Positions 6,280-7,625 of a stretch of DNA of 7,625 nt are shown here, one piece after another; position 1 is the first letter of the stretch, and each line of letters opens with the position of its first letter. The notes under the pieces are model-generated. The model did no database searches. It saw only the letters and a list, made by a program, of their open reading frames with translations, and was not told the DNA's origin. Both the position numbers and the translations under genes were made by a program. Source of the DNA: JAZDLM01 sp043801895 (GTDB lineage Bacteria > Patescibacteriota > Kazan-3B-28); the NCBI GenBank assembly GCA_043801895.1, contig JAZDLM010000011.1, positions 1 to 7,625 on the forward strand. Direction: 5' to 3'.

Positions 6280-6957
6280 CTAGATTTTCTTTAGCGCGAT
6301 TGCGGCAGCAGCGGTTTCGGCTTCGCGCTTACTCTTCCCCTCGCCCTTACTTACCAATTTGTCACCGACATACACGCCCACAATAAAAGTCCGGTCATGG
6401 TCGGGCCCTGACATACTTTCGATTTCATAATGTGGAGTGATGCCATCTTTTTCTTGAACGACTTCCTGGAAGTGGCTTTTGGCGTCCACATGAAGCGCCT
6501 CGTCAACAATTGCCTCCAGCTTGGGCAGCAAGGTCTTGTCGAGAAACTTTCGTACCTTCGGCAGGCCTTGCTCCAGGAACAGCGCGCCGATGAAGGACTC
6601 GACCGTATTGCTGATGATCATCGCCTTGGCCTTGCCGGTGTTATGCGCCTCACCCTTGCTTAACCGGAGATATTGATCGAAGTTGAGCTCCTGGCCGATC
6701 TCGCTGAGTGTGCCGCGTTTGACTAGCGCAGCGCGCAGACTGGTTAACTCGCCCTCCGGTTTATCCGGGAACTTATCATATAAAAACTGAGTGACCAGTA
6801 GTTCCACGACGGCGTCGCCTAAAAATTCCAACCGCTCGTTATGATGAGTGACGGCGGGATGCTCGTTGAGATATGAGCGGTGAGTAAAAGCCTGCTCGTA
6901 AAGAGCGGAGTCTTTCAGGGTGAGGCCAATTTTTTTCGAGAGGGAAGCGAGATCCAT
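6280..6957 (-). CDS. rnc: Ribonuclease III
   Basis: RNase III cuts double-stranded RNA, including the stems that release 16S and 23S rRNA from the primary transcript. The 225-residue protein has the catalytic domain (about 1-152) with the signature NERLEFLGD (40-48) supplying Glu41, Glu44 and Asp48. PEGELTSLRAALV (67-79) contributes Glu68, and NTVESFIGALFL (117-128) contributes Glu120. The dsRNA-binding domain covers about 157-225 (SHFQEVVQEK...GKSKREAETAAAAIAL). At the position of E. coli Asp114 there is Asn117, a substitution in the metal site, while the essential Glu120 (E. coli Glu117) is kept. Length is normal. The ATG at 6957 lies two bases after the nusB stop, so the two are surely cotranscribed and probably translationally coupled. 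No Shine-Dalgarno site is evident. Confidence 0.96.
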   Translation of the reverse strand: MDLASLSKKIGLTLKDSALYEQAFTHRSYLNEHPAVTHHNERLEFLGDAVVELLVTQFLYDKFPDKPEGELTSLRAALVKRGTLSEIGQELNFDQYLRLSKGEAHNTGKAKAMIISNTVESFIGALFLEQGLPKVRKFLDKTLLPKLEAIVDEALHVDAKSHFQEVVQEKDGITPHYEIESMSGPDHDRTFIVGVYVGDKLVSKGEGKSKREAETAAAAIALKKI

Positions 6958-6959
6958 GA

Positions 6960-7427
6960 TTATTTTGCCGGTGACTGCTTTTGCTGCTGCAACCGCTTGT
7001 CCTCATCGGGATTATATTTAGCGGAAGTTCTGAATACCGTTCCGAGTACGCCGTTGACGAACTTACTGGAATTTTCGCCCCCAAAGGTTTTGGCCAGCTC
7101 GACGGCCTCGTTAATAGCGGCTTTGGGCGGAACCTCGTCATCAAACAATATCTCAAAAATCGCTAGCCGCAAAGTCGCCAGATCAACCTGGGCAATTTGG
7201 GGCAGCGGCCACTCGGGAGCAGCGGCGGTGATGATTTCATCGATCGACTGAGCGTGTTCTCTAATGCCAGCGGCGATCTTCTTAATGAAGACCAAATTAT
7301 TTTCGGCGAATTCGTATTTCTCTAAGTGGCGCTCGACGATTTTCTCTAAATCCAAGCCTTCGCGCTGCTGCCACTCATAGAGCGACTGCATTAGAATGAT
7401 TCGGGCGAAATGTCGATTGGAGGCCAT
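6960..7427 (-). CDS. nusB: Transcription antitermination factor NusB
   Basis: NusB binds boxA RNA with NusE (S10) to form the rRNA antitermination complex. The 155-residue all-helical protein shows the family landmarks: N-terminal ARIILMQSLYEW (residues 8-19), WPLPQIAQVDLATLRLAIFE (73-92), and the signature PPKAAINEAVELAKTFG (99-115) followed by SSKFVNGVLGTVF (119-131). The core matches the usual length. The last 20 or so residues (YNPDEDKRLQQQKQSPAK) are a charged extension. The ATG at 7427 is chosen because it directly precedes the first helix. It has no Shine-Dalgarno site; instead a heptamer array runs up to within one base of it. The pairing with rnc makes functional sense, since both act on rRNA precursors. 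Confidence 0.95.
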   Translation of the reverse strand: MASNRHFARIILMQSLYEWQQREGLDLEKIVERHLEKYEFAENNLVFIKKIAAGIREHAQSIDEIITAAAPEWPLPQIAQVDLATLRLAIFEILFDDEVPPKAAINEAVELAKTFGGENSSKFVNGVLGTVFRTSAKYNPDEDKRLQQQKQSPAK

Positions 7428-7428
7428 G

Positions 7429-7470
7429 GGCTGAAGGCTAGGGATTAAGGACTAAGGGCTAAAGGTTAAG
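7429..7470 (-). repeat. Six-copy degenerate heptamer array upstream of nusB
   Basis: On the minus strand, reading from 7470, the sequence divides into CTTAACC, TTTAGCC, CTTAGTC, CTTAATC, CCTAGCC and TTCAGCC, six units in strict 7-nt register. The consensus is CTTAGCC and each unit differs from it at one or two positions. The array fills most of the 62-nt gap between the upstream gene and nusB and stops one base before the nusB ATG. Confidence 0.75.
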
Positions 7471-7489
7471 GAGAAGAGCCCGTTCCGGA

Positions 7490-7625
7490 TTATTTAGCGG
7501 GTTTCTTGGTCGGTTTTTTAGTGGCGGTCCTTTTTATGACCGGCTTTTTGCCAGCGGTTTTGTCTAGTGCCTGGCTGATCTTCTTGTCGAGCTTGGTGGA
7601 GGCCACTTTGGCACGGCCGTAGTAG
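7490..7625 (-). CDS. C-terminal end of a lysine-tailed protein, possibly ribosomal protein L19 (5' end outside window)
   Basis: The last 44 codons of a minus-strand gene are present, ending in TAA at 7490-7492; the start lies beyond base 7625. The visible protein begins YYGRAKVASTKLDKKI and ends in a Lys/Pro/Thr-rich tail (KKPTKKPAK). The YY followed by a basic stretch loosely resembles the end of bL19 (family pattern KLYYLR...GKAARI) with an added tail. A ribosomal protein next to nusB and rnc would fit the context. The match is too short to settle the identity; another ribosomal or nucleic-acid-binding protein is possible. It is in the same orientation as nusB, 62 nt upstream, and probably in the same transcription unit. 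Confidence 0.6.
   Translation of the reverse strand, partial: YYGRAKVASTKLDKKISQALDKTAGKKPVIKRTATKKPTKKPAK

Noticed and set aside
6204..6386. 60-codon plus-strand open frame between nrnA and rnc
   Set aside because: It crosses the rnc terminator, overlaps rnc antisense, and has no ribosome binding site or recognisable protein features.
7429..7470. CRISPR array
   Set aside because: The units are 7 nt long and directly contiguous, with no spacers and no cas genes.

Overview
The window is bacterial, protein-dense, of balanced base composition, and uses the standard code (TGA ends two of the genes). The short proteins, the minimal IF-2, the lysine-rich tails on otherwise conserved proteins and the small membrane protein after gyrA resemble Candidate Phyla Radiation (Patescibacteria) genomes. 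That placement is an inference from gene style and has not been tested by phylogeny.

Layout. The left six genes are on the plus strand. They are the 3' part of gyrA (from base 1), a three-helix membrane protein translationally coupled to it, a four-S1-domain RNA-binding protein with a helix-hairpin-helix tail, infB (IF-2), rbfA, and a DHH-family phosphoesterase (nrnA-like). The right three genes are on the minus strand and converge on them: the 3' end of an unidentified lysine-tailed gene (possibly ribosomal protein L19), then nusB, then rnc. The two blocks meet in a 261-bp non-coding stretch (6019-6279). It holds the rnc terminator and a densely structured, MITE-like inverted-repeat element.

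How the genes work together. Apart from GyrA and the membrane protein, this is an information-processing neighbourhood. The S1 protein and IF-2 act in translation initiation, RbfA matures the 30S subunit, NrnA-type enzymes degrade nano-RNAs, and NusB and RNase III act in rRNA antitermination and processing. The infB-rbfA-nrnA run matches the classical nusA-infB-rbfA-(nrnA)-truB cluster, but the S1/HhH gene sits where nusA is normally found and truB is absent on the right.

Regulation visible in the sequence. A near-consensus sigma70 promoter (TTGACC, 17-bp spacer, TATAGT) lies so close to the S1 gene ATG that the mRNA should be almost leaderless. A hairpin with a T6 tract separates the S1 gene from infB. 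A strong terminator follows rnc. Only the membrane protein has a convincing Shine-Dalgarno site.

Most unusual observations: an exact 33-residue periodicity in the basic tail of GyrA; a run of six degenerate heptamers directly before nusB; the inverted-repeat element between the convergent operons; an 83-nt rbfA/nrnA overlap whose stop codon falls inside the nrnA catalytic motif; and a TKVD G4 motif in IF-2.
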